Source: Sphingobacterium sp. HMA12 (GTDB lineage Bacteria > Bacteroidota > Bacteroidia > Sphingobacteriales > Sphingobacteriaceae). From it: a DNA stretch of 64,000 bases. The notes beneath the pieces are model-generated. The model was not told the origin of the DNA. It did no database searches and was given only the letters and a program-made list of their open reading frames with translations. The stretch covers positions 62,001 to 126,000 of the forward strand of contig NZ_BEYR01000003.1 in the NCBI RefSeq assembly GCF_002933815.1, written 5' to 3'. Below are positions 8,930 through 18,591 of the stretch, piece by piece (the first letter of the stretch is position 1; each line of letters starts with the position of its first letter). A program made the position numbers and the translations under genes.

Positions 8930-10330
8930 CTAATGGGCATCGGATAAGATGTTCGTGTTTTTAGTGGTTGGTATTGAAAATTTGAGGACAAATATATGGG
9001 TCGACTGTTGTAGATTGGCTTTGTACTCGATGTATGCCTGATGTGAGTCCATAATGCGTTTAACGATCCGTAGGCCCAGGCCCGAGCCGGTGATTTCTGA
9101 GGCATTCTCTCCACGGCTGAAGGCTTCAAAAATACGCTTCTGATCATTTGTGCTGAGTGGAGCACCGTGACTGCTGACCACTACTTTGAGCTGGTTCGTA
9201 GACTCATGGATTACAACAGCGACCTCAGGACGATAGGAATAGAGTGCTGCGTTTTTGAAAAGATTGACAAAGGCTATTTCAATCAATTGGGCAGAGCAAA
9301 AAAGACTGAGCTTAGGGTCGTCGATGCCTTTGATAGAAAAATCGAGCTGCAGGTCAGGAAAGGCTTTTATTACCTTTTCGTAGGCCATAAAAATAATCTC
9401 GTCAATGCGTTCTTCCTGATAAGTGGTCTGTAGTGTTGCCAAGTCAAATTTTGAAAGCAGCATCAACGAGTTTGTTACTTCCGAAAGATGCTGTGTTTCC
9501 TTCGAGATATTGTCAAGTACATGGCTGACCTCTTCATCAAGCTGATGTTGGTGGCGGAGGTTCTCAAGTTGAAATGACATTCTGGCCAGGGGTGTCCGCA
9601 GCTCATGCGAAGCACTGGAATTGAATTCTTTTTGGGATTCAAATGCATTGGACAGCCGCTTCAACATGGTGTTGAATGCTTGCGTCAATACCGCGATCTC
9701 GTCCGTATTTCCGGCATATTTAACCGGATTGGTCAACTTACTGGCATTGATTTGCGTAATGTCTTTTTTTAGTCTGTCTAAAGGACTTAATAGACGCAGA
9801 ATAAGGTTGTAACTAAAAAACCAGATCAGCAAGGCACTCAGTAAAAATAAGATGGTTAATACGATGGCTAGGTGGTCCAATTTTTCGTTGCCCGAATAAT
9901 CCTGGGCCTTTACCAAAAGATAATAGGCCTGTTTATTGATCAGATAATATTTGCCCAATATTTCATATTGGTCCTGTTTATAGAAGATACGTTTTTCATT
10001 TTCCAGTCGGTTGATAATACGCTGGTCCCAGGTAATGGTTTTGTCTTTTACCGTACTGAAAATAAGTTTTTTGTTCTTGTCCAGGATAATGACGTCCTCA
10101 TAAAAAAGGCCATCTTCAATATCTTGGAAATAGGTTTTATAAGATTCACGGTCAAAAGAAGGGGTATTGGCAATATAATGTGAAATATAGTCCAGTTTGT
10201 CAACCAGGCGCTGGCGAAATTGATCATTCCTGAAATCGACACTGGCATAATAGATAATGAGCATCGCGATTCCAAATAAAATGGAGAAAGCAATGCTAAA
10301 GCTGATCGCTATTTTCTTTTTTAAAGTCAT
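8930..10330 (-). CDS. Sensor histidine kinase of the metal-efflux two-component system
   Basis: A 466-residue membrane kinase. TM1 (about residues 8-28), a periplasmic sensor of roughly 120 residues, TM2 (about 153-175) and a HAMP linker are followed by the H-box SASHELRTPL (His242), an N-box (NLFKNAALYSYRPE) and the G-box GSGLGLRIV. It autophosphorylates His242 and transfers phosphate to the adjacent regulator. The start codon overlaps the regulator's stop by 4 bases (ATGA). Placement upstream of czcCBA suggests it senses periplasmic metal, like CzcS/CusS, which is inference. Confidence 0.92.
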   Translation of the reverse strand: MTLKKKIAISFSIAFSILFGIAMLIIYYASVDFRNDQFRQRLVDKLDYISHYIANTPSFDRESYKTYFQDIEDGLFYEDVIILDKNKKLIFSTVKDKTITWDQRIINRLENEKRIFYKQDQYEILGKYYLINKQAYYLLVKAQDYSGNEKLDHLAIVLTILFLLSALLIWFFSYNLILRLLSPLDRLKKDITQINASKLTNPVKYAGNTDEIAVLTQAFNTMLKRLSNAFESQKEFNSSASHELRTPLARMSFQLENLRHQHQLDEEVSHVLDNISKETQHLSEVTNSLMLLSKFDLATLQTTYQEERIDEIIFMAYEKVIKAFPDLQLDFSIKGIDDPKLSLFCSAQLIEIAFVNLFKNAALYSYRPEVAVVIHESTNQLKVVVSSHGAPLSTNDQKRIFEAFSRGENASEITGSGLGLRIVKRIMDSHQAYIEYKANLQQSTHIFVLKFSIPTTKNTNILSDAH

Positions 10331-11013
10331 TTATCGGCAGCAAGGTAATAGCCAAATCCGGGCCGGGTGTGGATAAGCTTATTTTCAAAACTCTTATCAA
10401 TTTTTTTACGTAAAAAATTAATGTAAACTTCGATGGTATTTTGTGTTGTCTGAAATTGATTCTGCCATACTTCTTCAGAAATGTGCTGCTTGGACAAGGT
10501 GCGTCCATTGGCCTGAGCCAGGATCAGCAGTAACTGAAATTCTTTCTGTGTGAGGTTGATTTCTTCGTTGGCCCGGAGCACACGCGCTTCTTCGGGATAA
10601 ATAACCAGATCATCGATGACCAATGCTTTTGAACTGTTGTTTTCCTTATACTGCTGCCGCCGCAGGAGTGAGTTGATGCGCATCAGCAGCTCATCCAGGA
10701 CAAAGGGTTTGACCAGATAATCGTCTGCTGCACGGAGGAATGCTTCCTTCTTGTCGTCGATATCATCATAGGCTGAAAGAATGATGATCGGGGTCAGCGC
10801 ATCATGGCTTCTTATCTTCTTACAGATTTCAAGACCGTTGATCTTTGGGACATTGATGTCCAACAGGTAAAAACCATACTTTTTTTGATGCGTCTGTGCC
10901 AGAAACTCAATGCCGTCAAAGGCCTGGTCACAAGTAAAGCCCTGACTTAATAAAAAGGATTTGATTTCGGTTGAAAGCACCCTGTCATCTTCGAGTAGCA
11001 AAATGTCCACCAT
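10327..11013 (-). CDS. OmpR/PhoB-type response regulator
   Basis: A 228-residue regulator. The receiver domain has the acidic pocket (LLLEDDRV, residues 5-12), phosphoacceptor Asp52 in LLDINVPKI and the conserved Lys in YLVKPF near residue 102. The C-terminal winged helix (about 130-225) includes LTQKEFQLLLILAQANGRTLS. It is the partner of the overlapping histidine kinase and probably activates the downstream efflux genes. I use the ATG at 11013; the frame extends 16 codons further, but those residues are absent from the family. A possible promoter (TTG, 21-base spacer, TACTTTTA) lies within 50 bases upstream. Confidence 0.92.
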   Translation of the reverse strand: MVDILLLEDDRVLSTEIKSFLLSQGFTCDQAFDGIEFLAQTHQKKYGFYLLDINVPKINGLEICKKIRSHDALTPIIILSAYDDIDDKKEAFLRAADDYLVKPFVLDELLMRINSLLRRQQYKENNSSKALVIDDLVIYPEEARVLRANEEINLTQKEFQLLLILAQANGRTLSKQHISEEVWQNQFQTTQNTIEVYINFLRKKIDKSFENKLIHTRPGFGYYLAADK

Positions 11014-11185
11014 AATGTATGCATTGTCGTTTCGTAAAAGTAAGCAAATTTTGCCAACCACATCAAGAGTAACTTTAGGATAGCTCCCTTTCGGTATAAT
11101 AATTTAGTAACATAAGATTTACACGAAGAAATATGAAACAAAAAGAAATCTAAGTAGATTCAAATCGAAATTATAGATAAACATT

Positions 11186-13699
11186 ATGGAAAGCAGAAGA
11201 GAATTTCTTCGAAAGACCTTGTTATTTTCAGGAGCGGCTGGTATTGCGAGTTTTATGCCGGCTTCCATTCAAAAAGCCTTTGCAATAGATCCCGCACCGG
11301 GGAGCAGTTTTCTGGATGCGGAGCATATCGTGATCCTAATGCAGGAAAACCGTTCTTTTGATCATACCCTGGGGAGCCTATCTGGTGTACGTGGCTTTAA
11401 TGATCCACGTGCCGTACGCCTGCCCAATGGTCTGCCTGCCTGGTATCAGACGGACAAATCGGGTAGGGTATTTGCACCTTTCCGCTTAAATCTCAAAGAG
11501 AGCAAGGTGACCTGGATGGGCTCGCTTCCACACAGCCGGGCAAGTCAGGTTGATGCCTTTAATCGGGGGAAATACGACCAATGGTTGACGGCAAAGCAAT
11601 CCGGGAATAAGCAGTATGCCGCCATGCCCCTGACACTGGGTTATTTTAACCGCGAAGACTTACCTTTTCATTATGCCCTAGCAGACGCTTTTACCGTATG
11701 TGATCAGAATTTCTGTTCGGGTATGACCAGTACAACCCCCAACCGTTCGTTCTTTTGGACAGGAAAGATCACCGAGATGAAGGATGGTCTGCAGAAGGTC
11801 AATATTCGCAATGATGATTTTGGTTATGGTAAAATGACCTGGCAGACTTTTCCGGAGCTGCTGGAAAAGAATGGCATCGATTGGCGTTTTTATCAGAATG
11901 AAACAAGCTGTGGCGGCGGCTTATCGGGTGAAGAACGTGCTTGGTTGTCCAACTTCGGCTGTAATCTGCTTGAATTTTTTCAGGCCTATCAGGTCAAGTT
12001 CAAGGATACCTATGTCAGCAACCTTGCTGTGCAGGTGCGTGATCTGCCCGGGCAGATTTCGGCGCTCGAAGAGCGGTCACCCGAATCGGAGGAAAAGGCA
12101 GAAAAAATCCGTGCTGATATCCGTAAGAAAAGCGAAGCGCTCGGACGGGCCGAAGCCGAACTGAAGGAATTTAATGCCGATCAGTACAATAAGCTTTCTG
12201 ATTTTACCAAATCGCTGCATCAGCGTGCATTTACTATAAATAAAGGGGACGATAATTATCGTAAGCTTGAGACTTTGCAGTTTAAAGACCAAGGTAAAAA
12301 ACGGACGGTCGAAGTACCCAAAGGTGACGTACTCGATCAGTTTCGAAAAGATGTTGATGGCGGAAAACTGCCTGCGGTATCTTGGCTGGCTGGTCCTAAA
12401 AACTTTTCCGATCATCCCAGCGCACCTTGGTATGGGGCTTGGTACGTCTCGGAAGTGTTGGATATCCTGACCAAAAATCCCGAAATCTGGAAGAAGACTA
12501 TTTTTATCATTACTTACGATGAGAATGATGGGTATTACGACCATGTGAAACCTTTCCTGATTCCCGATCTGATGAAGAAAGATACCGGGGCCTGTTCAGC
12601 GGGGATCGACAGCGAGGTGGAAATGGTACGGCTGGACAATGAACTCAAACAGGGTATTCCGAAGAAACAGGCCCGGGAAGGGGCGGTTGGTTTAGGTTTC
12701 CGTGTGCCGATGTATATCGCATCACCTTGGTCGCGTGGCGGAAAAGTCTGTTCACAGGTATTCGACCATACGTCAACGTTACAGTTTTTGGAATATTTCT
12801 TTAATCAAAAATACAATAAGAATATCCGGTTAGATCATATCAGTGCCTGGCGAAGAACAATCTGTGGTGACCTGACATCGGCCTTTACACCTTTCGTCCA
12901 AAGACAGGAACAGCTCCCTTTTCTGAAACGGAACCAATATATAGAAACTATCTACAATGCACAGTTCAAGAAAGACCCTGGCGGATTTACGGAGATCACC
13001 GATCTGAACCGCGCTAAACAGCAGGTATGGGCGCCGCAATTCAACCGTATACAGGAAAAGGGAATTCGTAAATCGCCCGGTTTGCCTTACGGCCATGATG
13101 CGATTGGCTATGTGCAGAAAGGTCAATTTCATATGACGATGCTGGTGGATACCGCCCTGTTTGGCAAGAAGACCAGTGGTGCACCTTTCAACGTATATAG
13201 TCCGCTAGCCTATACCGATGCGGAGGGGCAAACCGAAACCTATCGAAACTGGAATTTTGCGGTTAAGCCGGGCGATCGACTCCGCTATCAATGGGATCTT
13301 AATAAGTTTGAAGGTGCAGAATATGCCTTTGAGCTGCATGGGCCAAATGGCTTTTACCGGAGGTTCGCCGGACATAAAGATGCGCCGGCGCTCGTGGCTA
13401 CAGTGTCGCCGGAAGTTAAATCTCTGACCAGAGCGCCAAGCGGGAAGCTGCTGCTGACTTTGAAGAATCTTGACGTAGAGGCCATTCAGGTGGAAATCAA
13501 AAGTTTGAACTATCAGACCTATATAACAACAAAAGAAATCGAAGCCAGCAAAGAACTGGCCCTGATTTTGGATGTCGCCGAACACGGCAATTGGTATGAT
13601 TTTACCATTATGGGCCTGGGTAGTGCAAATTTCGGGTTACAGCTTGCCGGACGATTGGAGACTGGCGCGGAAACCACCACTGATCCTTTATTGGCCTAG
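11186..13699 (+). CDS. plcC: Phosphocholine-specific phospholipase C, Tat-exported
   Basis: An 837-residue phosphoesterase-superfamily enzyme hydrolysing phosphatidylcholine and/or sphingomyelin outside the cytoplasm. The N-terminus has a twin-arginine signal (SRREFLRKTLLFSGAAGIAS). The catalytic core contains VILMQENRSFDHTLGSL near residue 50 and a later metal-binding TYDENDGYYDHV near 445. A coiled-coil insertion (about 285-345) is rich in E, K and Q. Two small C-terminal beta domains (about 655-830; DUF756 type) complete the family architecture. It starts in the intergenic gap opposite the response regulator and appears monocistronic. Phosphate scavenging or virulence roles are known for the family but not shown here. 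Confidence 0.92.
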   Translation: MESRREFLRKTLLFSGAAGIASFMPASIQKAFAIDPAPGSSFLDAEHIVILMQENRSFDHTLGSLSGVRGFNDPRAVRLPNGLPAWYQTDKSGRVFAPFRLNLKESKVTWMGSLPHSRASQVDAFNRGKYDQWLTAKQSGNKQYAAMPLTLGYFNREDLPFHYALADAFTVCDQNFCSGMTSTTPNRSFFWTGKITEMKDGLQKVNIRNDDFGYGKMTWQTFPELLEKNGIDWRFYQNETSCGGGLSGEERAWLSNFGCNLLEFFQAYQVKFKDTYVSNLAVQVRDLPGQISALEERSPESEEKAEKIRADIRKKSEALGRAEAELKEFNADQYNKLSDFTKSLHQRAFTINKGDDNYRKLETLQFKDQGKKRTVEVPKGDVLDQFRKDVDGGKLPAVSWLAGPKNFSDHPSAPWYGAWYVSEVLDILTKNPEIWKKTIFIITYDENDGYYDHVKPFLIPDLMKKDTGACSAGIDSEVEMVRLDNELKQGIPKKQAREGAVGLGFRVPMYIASPWSRGGKVCSQVFDHTSTLQFLEYFFNQKYNKNIRLDHISAWRRTICGDLTSAFTPFVQRQEQLPFLKRNQYIETIYNAQFKKDPGGFTEITDLNRAKQQVWAPQFNRIQEKGIRKSPGLPYGHDAIGYVQKGQFHMTMLVDTALFGKKTSGAPFNVYSPLAYTDAEGQTETYRNWNFAVKPGDRLRYQWDLNKFEGAEYAFELHGPNGFYRRFAGHKDAPALVATVSPEVKSLTRAPSGKLLLTLKNLDVEAIQVEIKSLNYQTYITTKEIEASKELALILDVAEHGNWYDFTIMGLGSANFGLQLAGRLETGAETTTDPLLA

Positions 13700-13782
13700 T
13701 TTTTTGTTCGGCAGTATACACAGGATAGGATTGCGGCAGGTAACGGTCAAATGGGGTTTACGGCTTGCCAAACTACATTATA

Positions 13783-13794
13783 AAGTGATCACTT
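13783..13794. terminator. 12-bp palindrome between plcC and bioD
   Basis: AAGTGATCACTT is a perfect palindrome lying 1 base beyond the bioD stop and 84 bases past the plcC stop, between the convergent genes. It may be part of a shared 3' end, but no U-tract follows on either strand. A weak call. Confidence 0.2.
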
Positions 13795-13795
13795 G

Positions 13796-14443
13796 TTATA
13801 TGACGATAAAGTTGGTTTCCGGAAACCGGGCTTGAATATATGTCCGCAGATAGCGCTGCGTATCTGCGCTAATGGTATTGTCTTCAGATAAAGGGAATGT
13901 GTTGTAAATCACTGTGTGCAGTTGAATCCTACGTCTGGCAATCGCCTCCAGGCTAAGTAGGGTATGGTTGATGCTGCCCAATTTTCCGGACGTTACAAAA
14001 AGCAAAGGATAGTCCATTTCCTTGATATAGTCTATGATCAGGTAATTCTCAGTGAGCGGCACCATTAAGCCTCCGGCACCTTCAATCAGTACAGCGTTAT
14101 AACGTTGGCTTAATCGGATTGTTGCCTGCCTGATTTTTTCAAAATTAATTTCCCGTTTATCTATACGTGCCGCCAGATGAGGGGAGGCAGGGTAGCTGAA
14201 AATTTCAGGCATGGTTATTTTCTGCTTGTCCTCTTCCGTGAAAGCGATTCCCATAAGTTCACGGTGTAGGATAATATCTTCCGAAATTGATGTATTTCCT
14301 GTTTGGACTAGTTTCTGCGTTATTGTGCGTAAGCCAGCTGCATTCCATTGTTTTGCGATAAGGCCGGTTGCGTAACTTTTTCCGATCCCCGTATCTATGC
14401 CGGAGACAAAATAAATGTTGCTTTTCATTTCTTTTTTTATCAT
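13796..14443 (-). CDS. bioD: Dethiobiotin synthase
   Basis: About 215 residues. It carboxylates and closes the ureido ring of 7,8-diaminopelargonic acid, the penultimate biotin step. The P-loop GIDTGIGKSYATG (about residues 14-26) matches the bioD nucleotide site, and EGAGGLMVPLTENY near residue 120 is the conserved DAPA/ATP segment. The gene closes the biotin operon. Two ATGs are possible, at 14443 (MIKKEMKSN) and 14428 (MKSN); I kept the first, while the second better matches usual family length. The 113-base gap from bioC is the largest inside the operon after the bioB start. Confidence 0.93.
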   Translation of the reverse strand: MIKKEMKSNIYFVSGIDTGIGKSYATGLIAKQWNAAGLRTITQKLVQTGNTSISEDIILHRELMGIAFTEEDKQKITMPEIFSYPASPHLAARIDKREINFEKIRQATIRLSQRYNAVLIEGAGGLMVPLTENYLIIDYIKEMDYPLLFVTSGKLGSINHTLLSLEAIARRRIQLHTVIYNTFPLSEDNTISADTQRYLRTYIQARFPETNFIVI

Positions 14444-14556
14444 TTAATTTTTAGTATATGGCTGTTGTTAATCAGTTCTCGTATTGATTCATTGCTTGCT
14501 TGGTTTTTGACAGATTTCTCTCGATCAGCCGATGTGCATATAGGCATTTTTTCTGT

Positions 14557-15387
14557 TTATCGGTTCCCCCTTTTCTGTGCAATGATATAGATGGGATGGT
14601 AGGTCAGTGTAACCTGCCTTCCTACCGTATAACTTGCTGTATAGGCGTTACAATAAGCCTGTAGTTTGCCTTTTGTCCAGCAATGGCTTGTTATGCCTGT
14701 CACGCCGGTTTGTCTCAGGTGATCAAGCACCTGTAAAGGGCTGTCAAGGTATAGTGTGAGCAGTTCTTCCTCCGCGAGCAGGATTTCATAGTCCAGGGCG
14801 AGTAGTTCGGCTACAAGTTCCGATTTCGAACGATAACCGAGACCTACCGCTGTTGTTGTACTCATCTCGTGCATATTCTCCTCGCCAAAAGTGCTAAAGG
14901 CCAGCATGCCATTTACCAGGAGAGCGGAATGACAGCGTGCAAAGAAAGAATCCAGGCGTTCAAACCATTGGATGGTGGAACAGGAGGCAATCACATCCAA
15001 TTGTTCGGGGAAGGGGCAGCTTTCGGCGTCATCACAGATAAAGCTGTATTGGCTTGAAGGTTGCTGCGGCAAGGACTCCTGCGGTAAATTTTGGGCTGAA
15101 CGCTCCGCCGGTGACTTAACCATATCCCGAACCTGGGTTATCATCTCTGGACTGATGTCATTGAAGAAGACATGTTTTGGTAACAAATGTTGGAGCAATA
15201 GTCGGGAGAAAAGGCCGGTTCCGCAGCCTATTTCCAATACGCGGTCTGGTCTCATTGGAATAAATCGCTGCAACAGCGTGATCATTTTTTCGGCAATTTG
15301 GCCTTGGATCACTGCTGTTGAATGATAACTCGGTGCGGCTTTGGAAAATCGGAATCTAACCCGCTGTTTGTCGATCGCTATTTTCAT
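14557..15387 (-). CDS. bioC: Malonyl-ACP O-methyltransferase
   Basis: A 276-residue SAM-dependent methyltransferase that caps malonyl-ACP so fatty acid synthesis can build the pimeloyl chain. The opening RFSKAAPSYHSTAVIQ is diagnostic of BioC. Motif I is VLEIGCGTGLFS (about residues 45-57), followed by DVIASCSTIQWFERLDSFF, which includes the aromatic cluster seen in BioC. A short low-complexity stretch rich in Q, P and S sits near residue 105. It begins 15 bases after the bioG stop. It works with bioG, which removes the methyl ester again. Confidence 0.93.
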   Translation of the reverse strand: MKIAIDKQRVRFRFSKAAPSYHSTAVIQGQIAEKMITLLQRFIPMRPDRVLEIGCGTGLFSRLLLQHLLPKHVFFNDISPEMITQVRDMVKSPAERSAQNLPQESLPQQPSSQYSFICDDAESCPFPEQLDVIASCSTIQWFERLDSFFARCHSALLVNGMLAFSTFGEENMHEMSTTTAVGLGYRSKSELVAELLALDYEILLAEEELLTLYLDSPLQVLDHLRQTGVTGITSHCWTKGKLQAYCNAYTASYTVGRQVTLTYHPIYIIAQKRGNR

Positions 15388-15402
15388 TTTAAACTACACA
15401 TT

Positions 15403-16110
15403 TTAAACCTGCTGCAAAAGCTCTTGAACTAATTTTTCAGGATAATGGCCCGCATCGAAAAACCTGTGCGGGGTATGATTCCAGGCGCGTTGCTGATTTT
15501 CAGGGCTAAAAATTCGGTCTTCCGTTCCGATGTAAGCCTGATCCCATTGAAAAGCCGTACTTGAATACGCTTCGACCTGCTTTTCGATAGCGATCAGCTC
15601 CTTTTGGAGGCTTTCGATATCACGCTTCGGTGCGTTGGCAAGAAACTGTTGCAACAGCTCCCTTGAGCCACACATCCGTAGCCGGAATTTATCCAGTGTC
15701 CGTTCGCTCAGTGTAGCGAGGGTACCTTTGAATACTTGGCTGGGAATACCTTTTTCATCATCGATCGGAAACGCTGTACCATTGATTGCCGTACAGGTAC
15801 GGATTGGATAATTTCTGGATTTCAGTCCGGGTAATACTTGTGCGGCGGCCCATACCCCCATAGACCAGGCAAAAACCTGGATCTCCTGATATCCCCAGAG
15901 CAGGCTTTCGTCCAGTGCCAGGGAATGGTAGTCATAGGCAATGATCAGATCCCGGTCAGACCTACCGTTTGCCAAAAAGGGCTGTTCATCCATTCCCCAG
16001 CCTGCAAAAAATAACACGAGCGTTTTGTTGGGTGGGCTGGTATAATCCATCAGAATTGGATTGTCCGGGCTTACGGCATGAAGTACCGGGGAGATTTTTT
16101 TGAGTATCAT
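15403..16110 (-). CDS. bioG: Pimeloyl-[ACP] methyl ester esterase, BioG type
   Basis: A 235-residue alpha/beta hydrolase of the BioG (DUF452) type, replacing BioH: it demethylates pimeloyl-ACP methyl ester. LVLFFAGWGMDEQPF is the BioG signature, the nucleophile is the Ser in FAWSMGVWAA, and the catalytic His is probably in FFDAGHYPEK near the end. I use the ATG at 16110, whose ATGA overlaps the bioF stop by 4 bases. An internal ATG at 16050 gives a length closer to typical BioG, so the first 20 residues are uncertain. The frame is open further upstream inside bioF but has no support there. Confidence 0.88.
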   Translation of the reverse strand: MILKKISPVLHAVSPDNPILMDYTSPPNKTLVLFFAGWGMDEQPFLANGRSDRDLIIAYDYHSLALDESLLWGYQEIQVFAWSMGVWAAAQVLPGLKSRNYPIRTCTAINGTAFPIDDEKGIPSQVFKGTLATLSERTLDKFRLRMCGSRELLQQFLANAPKRDIESLQKELIAIEKQVEAYSSTAFQWDQAYIGTEDRIFSPENQQRAWNHTPHRFFDAGHYPEKLVQELLQQV

Positions 16111-17264
16111 AAGCTTGCTGCAAGTTGGTGGATGAGTGACGTTTTTATGCCTGCTGTTAATGAAATGCGTATCCTTGAGGTTCCTTCCGGTACGGTGGGT
16201 GGGCGGATAGGGAGTACATAAAACCCCTTCCGTTGTAGGTCTTCGGCTTTCAGTACTGCCGTCTTGCTGTCTCCGATAATCAGGGGAAGAATATGGCTTT
16301 CCGAACGACAATCATAACCTTTTGCGAGGATCTCCTGTTTGAGCAATTCGCTGTTTTTATGGAGTTGCTGACGGCGCTCTGTGAAACCGTCCAAGCGTTT
16401 TAGGACAAATAAACTCCACATGAGGTTGACCGGAGGAAGAGCTGTTGTAAACAGTAGTGTTCGCATTTTATTGACCAGATAATCGCGGATAGCTTGCCGG
16501 CAGACAAGATAGCCGCCCAGGGAAGCCAGCGCTTTTCCAAAGGTTCCGGTCAGGAAATCAATCTCAGCAATGCAATCTTGTTCTTCGGCACAACCCAGCC
16601 CCTTTAGACCGCGGACACCCACTGCATGGGCCTCGTCGACATAAAGCAGAACGTTGGCATAGCGATGTTTGAGACTGACCAGGTAAGCTAAGTCTGTGCA
16701 GTCGCCGTCCATACTGAAAATACTTTCGGTGACGATAATGATGCGCTCAAAGCGGGAAGCATACCTTGCCAATAATTCTTCGAGATGGGCGTGGTTGCCA
16801 TGCCGGTAACGGAAATGCGGAGCCTTCGAAAGTCGGATGCCGTCAATTAGACTGGCATGTACCCATTTGTCGGCCAGAATGAGGGTGTCTCTATGGCAGA
16901 TAGCAGGAAGGATACCCATGTTCATGTGATAGCCACTGTTAAAAACCAGTGCGTTTTCAGTCCCAAACATCATGCTGAGCTGCGTTTCAAGTTCTGCGTA
17001 CAGCATATGGTTGCCTGTCAACAGGCGTGAAGATGAGGCGCTGAAAATCGCATTGTCCTTATCGAGCAACTGAAGGAATTCTTCGCGTAGCGCGGTATCT
17101 CTTGCGAGATCCAGGTAGTCGTTTGAGGAAAGATTATAGCTCGCTTGCTCTCCCTTTCGTATGGTATTTCCCTGTTGAGTAATCCAGGGGAGCTCACGGC
17201 TATTGCCTTGTTTTTCGAGTTCATGGAGCTCATCCGCGAAGCTATGTAATCGATTTTTTTCCAT
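16107..17264 (-). CDS. bioF: 8-Amino-7-oxononanoate synthase
   Basis: A 385-residue PLP enzyme that condenses pimeloyl-ACP with L-alanine. The alpha-oxoamine synthase pattern is complete: SNDYLDLARD near the start, SGYHMNMGIL, LYVDEAHAVGVRG with the PLP-binding Asp, and the Schiff-base lysine in TGTFGKALASLGGYL near residue 235. Its ATG shares one base with the bioA stop and its stop overlaps bioG, so the three genes are tightly coupled. Confidence 0.95.
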   Translation of the reverse strand: MEKNRLHSFADELHELEKQGNSRELPWITQQGNTIRKGEQASYNLSSNDYLDLARDTALREEFLQLLDKDNAIFSASSSRLLTGNHMLYAELETQLSMMFGTENALVFNSGYHMNMGILPAICHRDTLILADKWVHASLIDGIRLSKAPHFRYRHGNHAHLEELLARYASRFERIIIVTESIFSMDGDCTDLAYLVSLKHRYANVLLYVDEAHAVGVRGLKGLGCAEEQDCIAEIDFLTGTFGKALASLGGYLVCRQAIRDYLVNKMRTLLFTTALPPVNLMWSLFVLKRLDGFTERRQQLHKNSELLKQEILAKGYDCRSESHILPLIIGDSKTAVLKAEDLQRKGFYVLPIRPPTVPEGTSRIRISLTAGIKTSLIHQLAASL

Positions 17265-18550
17265 TAATTGATTTCTTTGACAACCCGGAGCAAAGCCTGT
17301 GTTAACCTGTCTAGCTCCGCTGTACTAATAATAAAGGGCGGCATGATATAAACCAGTTTGCCAAAAGGCCTGATCCAGACACCTTGCTCAATAAATCGTT
17401 GTTGTATGTGGGCCATGGAGACTGGGCTTTTCATCTCGATGACAGCGATGGCGCCCAGCACCCTTACATTTTCCACCTGAGGGAAGTCTTTTGCCGGAGC
17501 AAACGCTTGCTGTAGCTGTGCTTCGATGGATTTTACCTTTGCTTTCCAGTCTGTGGACAACAATAATTTGACCGACGCATGGGCTACCGCACAGGCCAGC
17601 GGATTAGCCATAAAAGTTGGGCCGTGCATAAATGTGCCGGGATAACCATTGGAAATCGTTTCTGCAATAGCAGTAGAGGTAATGACGGCCGACAAGGTCA
17701 TATATCCACCTGTCAATGCCTTGCCGATGCAGAGGATATCCGGTTCTACAGCGGCATGTTCGTAAGCAAAGAGCTTTCCCGTGCGGCCGAATCCCGTGGC
17801 AATTTCATCAAATAGCAATAGGATGTTATGCTCTTTACAAAGTTTAGCTGCCCGGCGCAGGTATTCCGGATGATAAAAACGCATTCCTCCGGCACCCTGG
17901 ACAATGGGTTCAAGGATTAGTCCGGCCAATTCGTCCCGATGTGTCCGGATCAGCTCTGCCAGGGAAGCAATATCGCTCCCGTCCCAGGATTCATCAAACC
18001 CGATCTTGGGGGCTTCTGCAAAATAACGTATTGGAAGGGTATTGCCGAAAATGCGGTGCATTCCGGTTTCAGGATCGCATACGGACATGGCATTCCAGGT
18101 GTCACCATGGTAGCCTGAACGAACGGTGACAAAATTAGTTTTGTTGACCATGTTTTGCGCTACCCAGTATTGTACGGCCATTTTAAGTGCCACTTCCACG
18201 GCAACGGAACCGGAATCGGCGTAAAATATTTTTTCGAGCGAAGGTGGAGTGATCTCGAGAAGTATTTTACCCAGCGCAATCGCCGGTTCGTGTGTCAATC
18301 CGCCAAACATCACATGGGACATGCTACCGAGCTGGGCAGTTACCGCAGCATTTAATACTGGGTGGTTATAGCCATGGATGGTACACCACCAGGATGACAT
18401 CCCGTCGATAAGCTGCTGCCCATTGTCCAGTTCAATCGTACAACCCTCGGCGCGACGTACCTTGTAGGCCGGTAGCGGATCTGTGATGCGGGTATATGGA
18501 TGCCATAAATGCTGTCTGTCGAAATCGTCCGTAGCGTTGTATTGTGTCAT
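17264..18550 (-). CDS. bioA: Adenosylmethionine-8-amino-7-oxononanoate aminotransferase
   Basis: A 428-residue class III aminotransferase using SAM as amino donor to make 7,8-diaminopelargonate. It shows the BioA N-terminus HLWHPYTRITDPLPAYKV and GMSSWWCTIHGYNHPVLN. The PLP-binding Asp is in LLFDEIATGFGRTGKLFA and the catalytic Lys in CIGKALTGGYM. The order bioB-bioA-bioF places it second, 41 bases after the bioB stop. No anomalies were seen. Confidence 0.95.
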   Translation of the reverse strand: MTQYNATDDFDRQHLWHPYTRITDPLPAYKVRRAEGCTIELDNGQQLIDGMSSWWCTIHGYNHPVLNAAVTAQLGSMSHVMFGGLTHEPAIALGKILLEITPPSLEKIFYADSGSVAVEVALKMAVQYWVAQNMVNKTNFVTVRSGYHGDTWNAMSVCDPETGMHRIFGNTLPIRYFAEAPKIGFDESWDGSDIASLAELIRTHRDELAGLILEPIVQGAGGMRFYHPEYLRRAAKLCKEHNILLLFDEIATGFGRTGKLFAYEHAAVEPDILCIGKALTGGYMTLSAVITSTAIAETISNGYPGTFMHGPTFMANPLACAVAHASVKLLLSTDWKAKVKSIEAQLQQAFAPAKDFPQVENVRVLGAIAVIEMKSPVSMAHIQQRFIEQGVWIRPFGKLVYIMPPFIISTAELDRLTQALLRVVKEIN

Positions 18551-18591
18551 TATTTTTATTTTGTTTTCAAAAGCTGAACACTGACTTTGTT